Assembly: GCF_001647285.1 (NCBI RefSeq)
Contig: NZ_LRML01000016.1
Span: 41,846 to 105,845, forward strand
Direction: 5' to 3'
DNA from: Rufibacter roseus
Lineage (GTDB): Bacteria; Bacteroidota; Bacteroidia; Cytophagales; Hymenobacteraceae
Length of the DNA: 64,000 nt
The notes under the pieces: generated by a model
Databases searched by the model: none
What the model saw: the letters and a program-made list of their open reading frames with translations, nothing else
What the model was told of the DNA's origin: nothing
Shown: positions 9,840 to 19,430 of the stretch, one piece after another
How positions within the stretch are numbered: position 1 is the first letter of the stretch
Layout of the letters: each line of letters opens with the position of its first letter
Program-made: the position numbers and the translations under genes

Positions 9840-9859
9840 GTTGCTGCGCCATTATTTAA

Positions 9860-10735
9860 TTACTTGATAACTTTTTCTGAATACACTAGCCAAAGCGGAA
9901 TATCAATGTCCATGTTATAGAGATTAGTAGGCACGCTGCCCAAGCTAAGAGATGGAATGGGGTTGTTACCTTTAAGCCCCAATACCAGCAAATCATATTT
10001 TTTCTTACGAAGCTGCAAGCAAATTCGCTCGGCGGTGCTTTTACCGGCGGCTCGAACCAAAACATAAGGGACATCAGCTATTTCATTGTGCCGTTTTTGC
10101 AGATCCTTAAACTTTCCACTTACCACTTCTACTGCTTTCTTTATAGCTTTCTCTTCTGAAATAAGCGGAAAATACTGCGTAGGCAGCTTGTATACATGCA
10201 TAATCTCCAGCTTAAGCCCTAGTTGGTCTGAAAGGCTCTTACTCAGCCTGAGTCCATGCACAGAGGCGTCTGAAAAATCAATGGCGGCTAGTATGCTTTC
10301 AATATGAAGATTTGCTGTTTCAGGAAAGACCAGAACGCTGCATGGTAGTATGCGAAGAAGTTTAGTGCCCAGTGCCCCAGTACTTTTGTTGCTCATTCGC
10401 TTGCCAAGCACGGTAAGTTTTATATTAAACCTTTTTACCAGGTCGGCCATCATCACCTCCGTGTTTGGTTCTTCGCTCACCAATATCTCATGGTCGCAAC
10501 CTCCAGCAAAACATTCTGCCACTATATCAGCAATGTTCGCCTCCACTTCCTGGCTCAGGTCCACATCTCCAAAGGTTTCGCGGAAATCTTCGCTCAATTC
10601 AGAGGTCTTTATATTATGTACAAAATATACCTTTTTCACCGGCAAGCGCTCACACATTGACCTGGCGAAAGTTACCAGTTTCTCGTCTATGTCGCTTAGG
10701 TCCAGGCATACCATCATGGCGTCTATTGTAATCAT
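9860..10735 (-). CDS. Tandem universal stress protein (UspA family)
   Basis: 291-aa cytoplasmic protein made of two Usp domains (about 1-140 and 145-288). The second ends in a nucleotide-loop-like GLKGNN...LGSVPTNLY segment. The first is more divergent (VLGKRMSNKSTGALGTKLL). Usp proteins bind ATP or sense stress. It is the last gene of a minus-strand operon, 18 bp downstream of the BCCT transporter, which suggests a role in osmotic or energy stress linked to that carrier. Confidence 0.9.
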   Translation of the reverse strand: MITIDAMMVCLDLSDIDEKLVTFARSMCERLPVKKVYFVHNIKTSELSEDFRETFGDVDLSQEVEANIADIVAECFAGGCDHEILVSEEPNTEVMMADLVKRFNIKLTVLGKRMSNKSTGALGTKLLRILPCSVLVFPETANLHIESILAAIDFSDASVHGLRLSKSLSDQLGLKLEIMHVYKLPTQYFPLISEEKAIKKAVEVVSGKFKDLQKRHNEIADVPYVLVRAAGKSTAERICLQLRKKKYDLLVLGLKGNNPIPSLSLGSVPTNLYNMDIDIPLWLVYSEKVIK

Positions 10736-10753
10736 CTTTCTGGTATTTAAAGG

Positions 10754-12403
10754 TTACAGTGTCTCGTTTTTATTTCCTTCTGAAGCTTGGGGTTGCTGCT
10801 TTGCGGCACGTTTCGCCAACAGTTCTGTTACCAACTGCTGGTAATCTTTCCGTTGCTGGGCTGTATTAAGGTTGTTTACTTCCTCCAGTTCCTCACTCAA
10901 CCCCCTGTACAGGCTATAGCACATCAACAGCAGAATTAGCGCGAAGGGCAAACCTGTAATGATGACAGCCGTCTGAAGGGCCTGCAGCCCTCCCCCAAGA
11001 AGCAACACAGCTGCGATACCGCCTTCTGCCACTGCCCAGAAAATACGGATTCCTACCGGAGAGTCGGTTCTGCCTCCTGATGTTAAACTATCTACTACTA
11101 GCGAACCAGAGTCTGATGAGGTGACAAAGAAACCTGCTACCAATACGATGCCTATAATGGAGAGAAACGTGGAGAAAGGAAGTTGTTCAAAAAACACAAA
11201 CAGAGCGGTAGACATATCGTTGGCTACTGCTTCTGAAATGGCCGTTCCTCCTGATAACACTTCACGCAAGGCTGTGCTGCCGAACGCCGTCATCCATAAA
11301 AACGAAAGCAGAGATGGCACAATAAGTACGCCAAGCACAAATTCCTTAATGGTGCGGCCTTTAGAAACACGTGCTATGAATATGCCCACAAACGGAGCCC
11401 ATGAAATCCACCAAGCCCAATAGAAGACGGTCCAGCCGCCTTGCCAGTTACCGGAAGAATAGGCTTCGTTCCAGAACGAAAGTTGCAGGAAACTTCCCAG
11501 GTAAGAGCCGGTGTTCTGCACATAAGAGCCCAAGATGAAAACAGTTGGCCCCAAAAACAGCACGGCTACCAGTATAAAGAGAGCAATCCTAATGTTCCAC
11601 TCACTCAATATACGCACTCCTTTTTCTACACCTGTTACAACTGATACGGTTGCCACTGCCGTGATACCGCCTATCAGCATTATTTGAGTGTAGACATCAT
11701 TATCAATGGCCGGGAAGACGTGGTGCAGGCCAGATGCTACCTGGCTCACCCCTAGTCCGAGAGAAGTTGCCAAACCAAAAAGAGTGGCCAGAACAGCCAT
11801 TATATCAATAATATCACCTATAAGGCCATGAATACGCTCACCTAAGAAAGGGTAGAAAACTGAGCGTACTGTAAGCGGAAGTTTTCGGCTGTAGGTAAAG
11901 TAAGCGAGCGACAGCCCCACCAACGCATATATGGCCCACGCATGAAAGCCCCAGTGCAGGAAAGTGAAGTTCATGGCTTGCCTTGCCGCCGCCGGCGTAC
12001 CGGGCTCTCCCATTGGCGGCGTCTGAAAATGGTTAATGGGTTCCGCTATACTCCAGAACAGTAACCCTATCCCCATACCGGCACTGAAGAGCATGGCAAA
12101 CCAGGAGGAGGTGCTGAATTCAGGTTTAGCGTCCTTGCCGCCTAACCTTATGTCCCCGAATTTGCCAAAGGCCATGTACAGGCAGAAGCCCACGAAAATA
12201 TTTACGCTCAGTATAAACAGCCAGCCCATGCTGGAGGTAACAGAACTTTGAATTTCGCTGAAAAAAGCCTCGGCATCTTCTCTGAAAATCAGCACAAGCG
12301 CTATGCTGATTATCAATATTATGATGGAGGACCAGAACACCGGCCCGTTTACATGTAACCCGAAAGACTTTTTGGTATCACTTCTTGTAACTTTACTCAT
12401 CAA
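10754..12403 (-). CDS. BCCT-family osmolyte transporter (betaine/carnitine/choline type)
   Basis: 549-aa carrier with twelve hydrophobic segments. The glycine-rich coupling-site helix is GMGIGLLFWS (109-118) and the family signature GWTVFYWAWWISWAP begins near 323. Tryptophans of this segment build the aromatic cage for trimethylammonium substrates. GMGIG glycines, as in sodium-coupled BetP, point to Na+ coupling, although the exact substrate is uncertain. The charged C-terminal tail (about 505-549) could be regulatory. It lies between a porin gene (15 bp upstream) and a Usp gene (18 bp downstream), a likely operon. Confidence 0.93.
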   Translation of the reverse strand: MMSKVTRSDTKKSFGLHVNGPVFWSSIIILIISIALVLIFREDAEAFFSEIQSSVTSSMGWLFILSVNIFVGFCLYMAFGKFGDIRLGGKDAKPEFSTSSWFAMLFSAGMGIGLLFWSIAEPINHFQTPPMGEPGTPAAARQAMNFTFLHWGFHAWAIYALVGLSLAYFTYSRKLPLTVRSVFYPFLGERIHGLIGDIIDIMAVLATLFGLATSLGLGVSQVASGLHHVFPAIDNDVYTQIMLIGGITAVATVSVVTGVEKGVRILSEWNIRIALFILVAVLFLGPTVFILGSYVQNTGSYLGSFLQLSFWNEAYSSGNWQGGWTVFYWAWWISWAPFVGIFIARVSKGRTIKEFVLGVLIVPSLLSFLWMTAFGSTALREVLSGGTAISEAVANDMSTALFVFFEQLPFSTFLSIIGIVLVAGFFVTSSDSGSLVVDSLTSGGRTDSPVGIRIFWAVAEGGIAAVLLLGGGLQALQTAVIITGLPFALILLLMCYSLYRGLSEELEEVNNLNTAQQRKDYQQLVTELLAKRAAKQQPQASEGNKNETL

Positions 12404-12418
12404 TTATTCTTTTTTAAA

Positions 12419-13567
12419 TCAGAAATAATAGCCCATGTTAACATTAAAGCGCATGTGCCAGCGGGTATTTCCTGGCGTGCCTGCAGAAAAGGCATTTTCC
12501 CATTCGGGCCCAAGCCAAGCATGGTTGTACCCAAAGGCTGCATCTGTGTAAATATACATGGGACCGGCCGTAAATAGCGCACCGAGCACGTTCATGTGGG
12601 AGTTCTCAAACCCTTCCACTCGCTTATTGTAGTAGCCATAGTTGTTGTATACTGTTATGCCCTGCAAAAGACGTGTTTCAATTGGCAAGTGGTAAGCAAG
12701 GCTGGCAGTATATACTTCACCCCGCGCGGCTACATTATAATTAGCTCCGTAAGCTCCCATCTCCACAACATGTTGGTCTGCCTCAGGAGCATTCTCCGGA
12801 TCAATGCGGTAAAGCATGGCCTGTAGCTTAACGTTCCAGGGGCTATGGGCTGCTTTGTATTCATAATGCACCGCCGCGGCATGTCGTGTTCCGTTCCGTC
12901 TTGTATCAAGGTTGTAGAGCAGCCCGCCTTGCAGGGAAGCTCCCAGCTCATGCCCCAGACTATCCCCCATGCGCCTAACTACTTTGAAGTCCAGCTGGTT
13001 ATTTTCTTTGTTCCGGCCTGTTATATCATAAGAGTAGCGATTAGGGCTGGGTTCTGATAAACCGAACACAAACTCCTCTGCACTTTTATAGTAGGCCGCC
13101 TGCCATTGCCAACGTCCTGAATCGTGTATGTACTTCACTCCCATGTCATGGTCATCTTCAAACCCAATGTAGTAGGTCATGTTAAAAAACCAGTTGTTGG
13201 AGTTATACTGCTGTATACCGAATGGAACCTGGTTAAGCCCGACTTGTATTTGAGACCGGTCTGAAAAATCGTACTGGAACCAGCCCTGCTTCAGAAAGCC
13301 ACCGCCAAACGCCTGGGAATATTGCCGGTACTCTGCATTTAATTTGATGCCTTTGTAGGCTGATTCCACATTTATGCGAAACAGGTCATAGCCAAAGTCT
13401 CCACCCCTCTCTATCTGATCCTTTTTCCAGGAAGAGAGGTTGTAGTTGAACCGTACGGCGCCTCCCAGCTTAAGTAGCGGCTTTTCTTCAGGTTTCTCTT
13501 CCGGGTATTGGGCGTAGCATAATGTACTTACAAAGCAGATAACGGAGAGTAAAAGTGTTCTTATCAT
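12419..13567 (-). CDS. Outer-membrane beta-barrel porin
   Basis: 382-aa protein with a signal peptide (cleavage near CYAQ, residue 20) and alternating aromatic strands ending in a C-terminal phenylalanine, typical of outer-membrane barrels. Repeated short strand-turn units (for example YRQYSQAFGGG and HAAAVHYEYKAAH) suggest 14-18 strands. It is the first gene of the porin-BCCT-Usp operon, so it may admit osmolytes through the outer membrane for the inner-membrane carrier. That link is inferred from gene order only. Confidence 0.8.
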   Translation of the reverse strand: MIRTLLLSVICFVSTLCYAQYPEEKPEEKPLLKLGGAVRFNYNLSSWKKDQIERGGDFGYDLFRINVESAYKGIKLNAEYRQYSQAFGGGFLKQGWFQYDFSDRSQIQVGLNQVPFGIQQYNSNNWFFNMTYYIGFEDDHDMGVKYIHDSGRWQWQAAYYKSAEEFVFGLSEPSPNRYSYDITGRNKENNQLDFKVVRRMGDSLGHELGASLQGGLLYNLDTRRNGTRHAAAVHYEYKAAHSPWNVKLQAMLYRIDPENAPEADQHVVEMGAYGANYNVAARGEVYTASLAYHLPIETRLLQGITVYNNYGYYNKRVEGFENSHMNVLGALFTAGPMYIYTDAAFGYNHAWLGPEWENAFSAGTPGNTRWHMRFNVNMGYYF

Positions 13568-13926
13568 AAAAGAAGTCAGTCTTCCATACCTAAAGGGGCT
13601 GTCAATAGTTTGACGTTTAAATTTTATAAACGTTGTATGAACTCTGATTTAAGTATTCTTTACCGCTATATGAGATACATGCAAAAGGCCGCATGAAACA
13701 GATGAAAGCATCTAAGAAATGTAGAATATAGAAGGAGATTATTTGCAGCCTTAGGTAAGGGTAAGGGTAACGGCCGACGTTGGGTAAGAGTAAGCGGGAA
13801 AAACAAGGGTAGATATTGATATTTATAATGCGGGGACAGAACAAAGGTCAGGAAGGAAGATTTAGTGCTAAAAAAATGAAAACAAAAAAGCACTTACAAG
13901 TTTTACCTTATAAGTGCTTTTTCTAG
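13568..13926. other. Intergenic region
   Basis: 359 bp between the porin operon (its promoter should be at the left) and the tRNA cluster. A short GGTAAGGGTAAGGGTAA microrepeat lies near 13753. The tRNA terminator is at 13885-13922. I see no gene. Confidence 0.5.
13885..13922 (-). terminator. Hairpin terminator downstream of the tRNA cluster
   Basis: 12-bp arms AAAAAGCACTTA and TAAGTGCTTTTT around a 14-nt loop. It sits 4 bp beyond the 3' end of tRNA-Arg on the minus strand and has a T-run in both directions. Confidence 0.75.
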
Positions 13927-14000
13927 TGATCCCGTTTGGATTCGAACCAAAGACCTACTGCTTAGAAGGCAGTTGCTCTATCCAGCTGAGCTACGAGACC
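13927..14000 (-). tRNA. tRNA-Arg (anticodon TCT)
   Basis: 74-nt cloverleaf on the minus strand: acceptor GGTCTCG with CGGGATC, anticodon stem ACTGC/GCAGT with loop CTTCTAA (TCT, reads AGA), and T-arm GGTTCGAATCC. CCA is not encoded. Confidence 0.96.
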
Positions 14001-14065
14001 ATCGAAACGAAAATGAGTAATGGAGAATGTCTTTGTAGTCATCCAACATTACTCATCTTTTTTCG

Positions 14066-14139
14066 TCGGGGTGGCAGGATTCGAACCTACGACCTCCACA
14101 TCCCAAATGTGGCGCGATACCGGGCTACGCTACACCCCG
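14066..14139 (-). tRNA. tRNA-Pro (anticodon TGG)
   Basis: 74-nt cloverleaf on the minus strand: acceptor CGGGGTG/CACCCCG, anticodon stem CCACA/TGTGG with loop TTTGGGA (TGG, reads CCA), and T-arm GGTTCGAATCC. Confidence 0.96.
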
Positions 14140-14251
14140 AGTCTTGCAATTTCCAGTTAACCAACTAACTAAAACCTAACCTTCTGGTGAATTGCGGTGC
14201 AAAGATATAAAATGAAATTTTCTCGTCAAAATTAATTTACAAGAATATTTC

Positions 14252-14340
<89 letters not shown>

Positions 14341-14621
14341 GGGCAGCTCTTTCGGTTAAAGAGTGTGCAAATATAGCGGAACTAAAAGCAGATTCGCAAA
14401 AGCCCCGACAAAAAAAGTTGACCCTTTTTTACAGATATTCTCCAGCGTCTTCAAATCCAGTGGCTTATAATTGTAAAACCAGTGAAATTATTTTTCGCAA
14501 AAGCCGTTCTAAACTGTAATGAGGGGTTTTCTGCCATTGATTCACCATTTCCGGCCTTGCCTTTGCTTTCGGAACTTTGTCTTAACTTGCAGCCCCTGCT
14601 CAAGTGAGCCTGATTTCGCCT

Positions 14622-15590
14622 ATGACCTGGTACCTTCCTTTTACTTCGGTAGAGTTTTTCTTTTGCCTGCTGTTCTTGGTGCTGTACGGAGGCTACCTGT
14701 ACCGTATTAAGCGGTTGGCTCATCAATTTGGGCAGAAAGCAAACGTTCTTTGGGCAAAAACTATCATCAGGACCATCTACATGGCTTTATTGATCATAGC
14801 GCTGCTGGGACCATCCTTCGGGGCAATGACAAAGGAAATTAGAACAAACGGAAAAGATGTGTTTGTAGCCGTGGATCTTTCGTTGTCTATGAATGCCACC
14901 GATGTTCCCCCAAATCGCCTGGAGAAAATAAAGCTGGAGTTGCTGGAGTTCATCAAGAATACCGATGCCGACCGAGTAGGGCTCATAGGTTTCAGCTCTG
15001 AACCTTTTGTTCTCAGTCCCCTGACCTACGACCAGGGCGCGCTGGAACTGTTTATTCAAACATTGAAAACCAGCCTTGCCCCGGCAGAGGCCGCCCGTTT
15101 AACCCCAGTTCTGGAACTAGCAAACCAGAAGTTCTCAGAAACAGAAACAAACCGTGAACAAGAGCGATCTAAATTGCTAGTCATTTTTTCTGATGGCGAA
15201 ACCTTTGGAGAAAACATTGTAGAAGCTGCCCATGCCCTGAATGAGGCAGGCGTGCGGGTGTATACGGTAGGCGTAGGCACCTATACGGGCGGCAAAATTC
15301 CGCAGGGCCGGGGTTTCAAAAAAGATAATGATGGCAACACGGTTATCACGCGGTTAGAACCCACTACCTTGCAAGAAGTAGCAGCACTTACAAATGGCGC
15401 TTATTTTGAGGTAAATCAGAACATAAGTGAAGTACCAAGAGTGCTAAGCGCAGTAAATGCCGTTAAAAGTGAATTACGCCAAACCAAGGTAGTGGAAGTA
15501 GCCGCCAACAAATACCTTTACCCCTTGCTGGCAGCCTTCCTGCTTATAGCCCTGGATGTATTATGGACTTTACAGGTACTTAGAATATGA
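14622..15590 (+). CDS. batB: BatB-like von Willebrand factor A membrane protein
   Basis: 322-aa protein with two N-terminal transmembrane helices, a VWA domain and a C-terminal helix. The MIDAS motif DLSLS is at residues 85-89, followed by the conserved threonine and aspartate segments (GFSSEPFVLSPLT, FSDGETF). Bat proteins of Bacteroidota work with a MoxR ATPase in envelope stress or aerotolerance. The frame can also open with GTG at 14604, but ATG 14622 gives the usual start just before the first helix. It overlaps batC by 4 bp (ATGA). Confidence 0.88.
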   Translation: MTWYLPFTSVEFFFCLLFLVLYGGYLYRIKRLAHQFGQKANVLWAKTIIRTIYMALLIIALLGPSFGAMTKEIRTNGKDVFVAVDLSLSMNATDVPPNRLEKIKLELLEFIKNTDADRVGLIGFSSEPFVLSPLTYDQGALELFIQTLKTSLAPAEAARLTPVLELANQKFSETETNREQERSKLLVIFSDGETFGENIVEAAHALNEAGVRVYTVGVGTYTGGKIPQGRGFKKDNDGNTVITRLEPTTLQEVAALTNGAYFEVNQNISEVPRVLSAVNAVKSELRQTKVVEVAANKYLYPLLAAFLLIALDVLWTLQVLRI

Positions 15591-16498
15591 GAGTCTGGTG
15601 GTTGATCGTCTTGTTCTCCTTCTCCCCACTTGATGGTTTGCAGCGCATTGCCCTCCGGAACCAATACGCCCAACAGGCACAGCAGGCATATCAAACGCAG
15701 CAATACCAACTGGCGGCAACCCTATATGAGAAAATACGCCAGCAAGACGGCAATACTCCCTCTCAAGCCGTGCAGTTCAATCTGGCCCACTCCTACTTTC
15801 ATTTACATGATTACTCAAAGGCTGCCCCACTTTATAGAGCCTTGCTTAAAGTCACCTCCAATAATAACACCCTTTCGGTGGTAGCAACCCAGCTTGCTTT
15901 GATTGAAGCTGAAGAAGGCAATTTTTTAAAAGCAGTTGAGCTATGTAAGCAGGCATTAAAGGCAGATGAAACAAACCAGGAAGCTCGCTATAATTATGAG
16001 CTGCTTCAGAAGTACCTGATCCTCCACCCTGAAAAGCTAAAAACACCTCCTCCCCCACCTAGAAAACCCGACCAAGGAAAAGGAGGCACCCAAAGCCCAA
16101 ATCAGAAAGGCACCCCTTCCAACGGAGCATCTGGAGAGGCTGATGGATTGGGAGGAAACGGAAATATTCCGGATGGAGCCGCTTCTTCATCTAAGACTGG
16201 AGCCAATGGTCCGGAACAAGAACAGGCAAAGGGAGACAGCCCAGGCAACACCCGCAGCACTGGAGAGAATGGCTCTGGCCAGAACGCTACTGGCCAGAAT
16301 GGCCGCGGGGGCAATCAGGCAGGAACAGACAGTGACGCTTTACTTCAGACCCGCTTTGAGCGACTTAAAAAACTTCAGCTTAGCCCAGAGAAAGCCCGGC
16401 AGCTTTTAGATGCTATGCGGCAGGAAGAAGCGCAGTATCTGCAACAACTGCCTCGCCGCAGAACACGAAAGGCAAATGATGACGGGCCTGATTGGTAG
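15587..16498 (+). CDS. batC: BatC-like tetratricopeptide-repeat protein
   Basis: 303-aa protein with a short hydrophobic start, TPR helices at about 25-145 (NQYAQQAQQAYQTQQYQLAA, FNLAHSYFHLHDYSKAAPLY), a glycine/asparagine-rich linker at about 150-250 and a charged end (LSPEKARQLLDAMRQEEAQYL), which matches the conserved C-terminal BatC segment. Its start overlaps the batB stop, implying translational coupling. No batA or batD is adjacent: the next gene is a thiolase 333 bp away. Confidence 0.82.
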   Translation: MRVWWLIVLFSFSPLDGLQRIALRNQYAQQAQQAYQTQQYQLAATLYEKIRQQDGNTPSQAVQFNLAHSYFHLHDYSKAAPLYRALLKVTSNNNTLSVVATQLALIEAEEGNFLKAVELCKQALKADETNQEARYNYELLQKYLILHPEKLKTPPPPPRKPDQGKGGTQSPNQKGTPSNGASGEADGLGGNGNIPDGAASSSKTGANGPEQEQAKGDSPGNTRSTGENGSGQNATGQNGRGGNQAGTDSDALLQTRFERLKKLQLSPEKARQLLDAMRQEEAQYLQQLPRRRTRKANDDGPDW

Positions 16499-16831
16499 TT
16501 AGCGAAAGAATCTCAGCTGCCACCATAGCGGCTATTCTTTTCTATTTTAGGTGTGATTTTCGAAAAACAGCCCTAAAACAGATATAAAATGTTGTTTCAT
16601 CAGTAAAACTGTATTGATGAGGCTTAGGCTGTGCTCCTAACTAGTCTGTGAAATGAGTAGAAAAGAACTTCACTATCAGTAAAAGTGGTGAACACGGTAC
16701 CATCGCCTACGTACATTGGTTGTTTCAATGTTTCTCTTTTATTAGAATCAAAGTAACCCAGCTTGCTAACAACCGTTTGTTTTTCTTTTCCAGAACATAT
16801 ATCTTCACCTGAAAACCAGAACTGACTTACC
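16499..16831. other. Intergenic region with palindrome and possible coding remnant
   Basis: 333 bp. It holds dispersed palindrome copy 4 (16542-16581). On the minus strand, 16624-16800 reads as open, protein-like sequence (…YVGDGTVFTTFTDSEVLF…) with no start before it enters the thiolase gene, possibly a remnant of a lost gene. Confidence 0.4.
16542..16581. repeat. Dispersed palindrome copy 4
   Basis: 40 bp, left half CTATTTTAGGTGTG, right half ACAGCCCTAAAACAG. It lies 43 bp after the batC stop. Confidence 0.75.
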
Positions 16832-18016
16832 ATGCAAATCAAAGAAGTATACGTGATTTCCGCAGTGCGTACTCCAATAGGGAGCTTTGGCGGCGCACTC
16901 TCCAGCCTATCAGCCACTGAACTTGGTGCCATTGCCATTAAAGGTGCCTTAGAAAAAGCCGGTGTAGACAAAAGTCTGGTGCAGGAGGTAATCATGGGCA
17001 ATGTGCTTTCCGCCAATTTAGGTCAGGCCCCGGCCCGACAGGCTGCCATCAAAGCCGGACTTGGCTATGAGGTGGAGTGTACCACCATAAATAAAGTTTG
17101 TGCCTCCGGCTCTAAGGCCATTATGTTCGCCTCTCAGGCCATAATGCTGGGTCATAAAGATGTGATAGTAGCGGGCGGAATGGAAAGCATGTCTAATGTT
17201 CCTTTTTACTTAGACAAAGCCCGTTTCGGAGCCAAGTTGGGGCACGGCCAAATGACCGACGGCCTTATTAAAGACGGCTTGTGGGATGTCTATAATGATT
17301 ACCACATGGGCAGCGCCGCCGAGAATACCGCCCGTGAAATGGGTATTACCCGTGAGCAGCAAGACGAGTATGCCATTAACTCTTACAAAAAAGCAGCGGA
17401 GGCAGCCAAAGGAGGTTTCCTGAAAGATGAAATTGTTCCGGTGGAAATTCCGCAGCGGGGCAAAGACCCTATAGTTGTAACAGAAGACGAAGAATACAGC
17501 AAAGTAAACTTCGAGAAGATTCCGGGGCTGCGTCCGGTGTTTGATAAGGAAGGCACAGTTACTGCGGCCAACGCTTCTACCCTTAATGACGGTGCCGCCG
17601 CGGTGTTGCTCATGAGCAAAGAAAAAGCTGAAGAACTGGGAGTAACCCCAATTGCCAAAATACGTGGGTTCGCAGATGCCGAACAAGATCCGAAATGGTT
17701 TACCACCACTCCTGCCCTAGCCATACCAAAAGCCCTGAAAGTAGCAGGTGTAGACGCCTCTGAGGTAGATTTTTATGAGATAAACGAGGCCTTCTCTGTA
17801 GTGTCTTTGGCCAATAACCAAAAACTAGGCTTAGAAGGCGGTAATGTGAACGTGTACGGCGGGGCTGTTTCACTGGGCCACCCGCTGGGGGCATCAGGCG
17901 CCAGAATAGTGACCACGCTCATTAACGTCCTGCACAAAAAAGGCGGAAAAATAGGGGTGACCGGTATCTGCAACGGCGGTGGCGGAGCCTCTGCCATTGT
18001 GCTGGAAAGACTCTAA
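16832..18016 (+). CDS. Acetyl-CoA C-acetyltransferase (thiolase)
   Basis: 394-aa thiolase. The nucleophile is C90 (INKVCASGS), the acid-base pair H350 (LGHPLGASG) and C380 (CNGGGGASA), and the NEAFSVV motif completes the active site. Length and motifs match biosynthetic acetoacetyl-CoA thiolases (AtoB/PhaA type), which condense two acetyl-CoA or cleave acetoacetyl-CoA. No phaB or fad partner is next to it, so pathway assignment is open. A terminator follows 22 bp after the stop. Confidence 0.95.
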   Translation: MQIKEVYVISAVRTPIGSFGGALSSLSATELGAIAIKGALEKAGVDKSLVQEVIMGNVLSANLGQAPARQAAIKAGLGYEVECTTINKVCASGSKAIMFASQAIMLGHKDVIVAGGMESMSNVPFYLDKARFGAKLGHGQMTDGLIKDGLWDVYNDYHMGSAAENTAREMGITREQQDEYAINSYKKAAEAAKGGFLKDEIVPVEIPQRGKDPIVVTEDEEYSKVNFEKIPGLRPVFDKEGTVTAANASTLNDGAAAVLLMSKEKAEELGVTPIAKIRGFADAEQDPKWFTTTPALAIPKALKVAGVDASEVDFYEINEAFSVVSLANNQKLGLEGGNVNVYGGAVSLGHPLGASGARIVTTLINVLHKKGGKIGVTGICNGGGGASAIVLERL

Positions 18017-18038
18017 AAATTCTGAACTATACTAACTC

Positions 18039-18071
18039 AAAAAAGCCTTACGTTATATGTTAGGCTTTTTT
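18039..18071 (+). terminator. Rho-independent terminator after the thiolase gene
   Basis: AAAAAAGCCTTAC pairs with GTTAGGCTTTTTT (one mismatch) around a 6-nt loop, ending in a T-run. Confidence 0.8.
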
Positions 18072-18087
18072 TATTGAACTTGCGTCC

Positions 18088-19422
18088 ATGAAAAAAATAT
18101 TGTCCTCTTCTTTTTTGTTCTTGTCTTTGCTTTGCCTGCGCTTTTCTGCAGCAGGGCAAACGCAGCAGGTCATTACCTATTATGACTCGCTCCAGACAAG
18201 TATAAAAGAGGTGTACTTTATCAAAACAAATCCAGATACCCTTATTCACGGCTACTTCCGGAAGTACTACCCTACAGGTGAACTGGAAGTGTTGGTAAAA
18301 GTAGTAGATGGCAAAAGAGACAGTTTGTACACTGAGTTCTTCCCCGAGGGGAAAGCCAAACTCACGGTACCCTATAAAGACGGCAAGAAGAATGGCCCTT
18401 TTGTAGCCATTTACCCCAGCGGAAAATTGCTTCAACAGGGCTTCTATGAAAATGACCTTCGGTCTGGTCCGTACAAAACCTTTTATGAGAATGGGCAGCT
18501 GAAGCAGGAGACTAACTTTGTAGAAGGTTTTCCGGAAGGTGTGATCAAAGAGTATTTCCCAGACGGAAGGTTGAAATCAGAGATCACGTATAAGCGCAAA
18601 ACCCAGAGCGGCCCAACCCGAACCTTTCATCCCAACGGTGTAGTTGAAACAGAGGCTACCTACCGCAACGGAATGCTGGAGGGAAACATAAAGACGTATT
18701 ATGACAATGGCCAGCTTGAAACTGAAACCATAAGTGAAGGGCCCAAAAAGCTAGCGAAGGTAAAAACCTACTACCGCTCCGGTAAAATCATGAACGAAAG
18801 CGGCATCAAGGAAGGTAAACCGGAAGGCCCTTCAATGTCTTTTTATGAAAACGGACAGCGCCGCAGTACCCACATCTACTCTAAGGGGGTAAAAATCGGC
18901 ACCGCCCAGTTCTGGGATGAGCAGGGTCGCCTGCGGGAGGAAATAAAATACTCTAACACAGAAAGAGACAGGAAAATAGTACGCTATCACGCCAATGGTG
19001 TCATTGCCGCCCAAGAAGAATGGAAGGACAATAAGCGCTACGGCACCTGGATGGAGTACCATGATAATAAACAAGTAAAGACGGTAGCACCCTATGATAA
19101 AAAGGGTAAGCTTAGCGGAGAATATCTCACCTACTACCCCAACGGACAAATCGCGTCGCAGGCCACCTATCAAAACGGCAAAATTATTAGCGCAGAGGTC
19201 ACCTATTACGCCTCGGGTAAAGTGAAAAGCGAAACCCTCTACCGCGACGGACAAAAGTTCGGCACATTCAAGCAGATGTATGAGAACGGCAAAACAGAAC
19301 TAGCCGGCACCTACCACTACAACCGCCCCACCGGCACCTGGAAGTATTTTGATGAAAGCGGCAAAGAACTCCGTACCGTTGAATATCTCAATGGTAAAGT
19401 AGTTGCAGACACGAAGAAATAA
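18088..19422 (+). CDS. Secreted MORN/YwqK-type repeat protein
   Basis: 444-aa exported protein: signal peptide to about residue 24 (SAAGQ), then about fifteen 22-25-residue repeats of the pattern YYPNGQLxxExxYxxGKxxGxxKxYY. This is the repeat called MORN-like or YwqK-antitoxin repeat. Such repeats form an extended beta sheet, and their role in Bacteroidota is unknown; the antitoxin name rests on a few cases and should not be transferred. No toxin gene is adjacent. Confidence 0.85.
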   Translation: MKKILSSSFLFLSLLCLRFSAAGQTQQVITYYDSLQTSIKEVYFIKTNPDTLIHGYFRKYYPTGELEVLVKVVDGKRDSLYTEFFPEGKAKLTVPYKDGKKNGPFVAIYPSGKLLQQGFYENDLRSGPYKTFYENGQLKQETNFVEGFPEGVIKEYFPDGRLKSEITYKRKTQSGPTRTFHPNGVVETEATYRNGMLEGNIKTYYDNGQLETETISEGPKKLAKVKTYYRSGKIMNESGIKEGKPEGPSMSFYENGQRRSTHIYSKGVKIGTAQFWDEQGRLREEIKYSNTERDRKIVRYHANGVIAAQEEWKDNKRYGTWMEYHDNKQVKTVAPYDKKGKLSGEYLTYYPNGQIASQATYQNGKIISAEVTYYASGKVKSETLYRDGQKFGTFKQMYENGKTELAGTYHYNRPTGTWKYFDESGKELRTVEYLNGKVVADTKK

Positions 19423-19430
19423 ACCTTCTA

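Noticed and set aside
13749..13795. GGTAAGGGTAAGGGTAACGGCCGACGTTGGG resembles bits of attC
   Set aside because: No R'' partner and no arms; only a short microrepeat.
13617..13893. Minus-strand frames of about 75 aa between porin and tRNAs
   Set aside because: Low-complexity aromatic sequence, overlap of two frames and no homology that I recognise.
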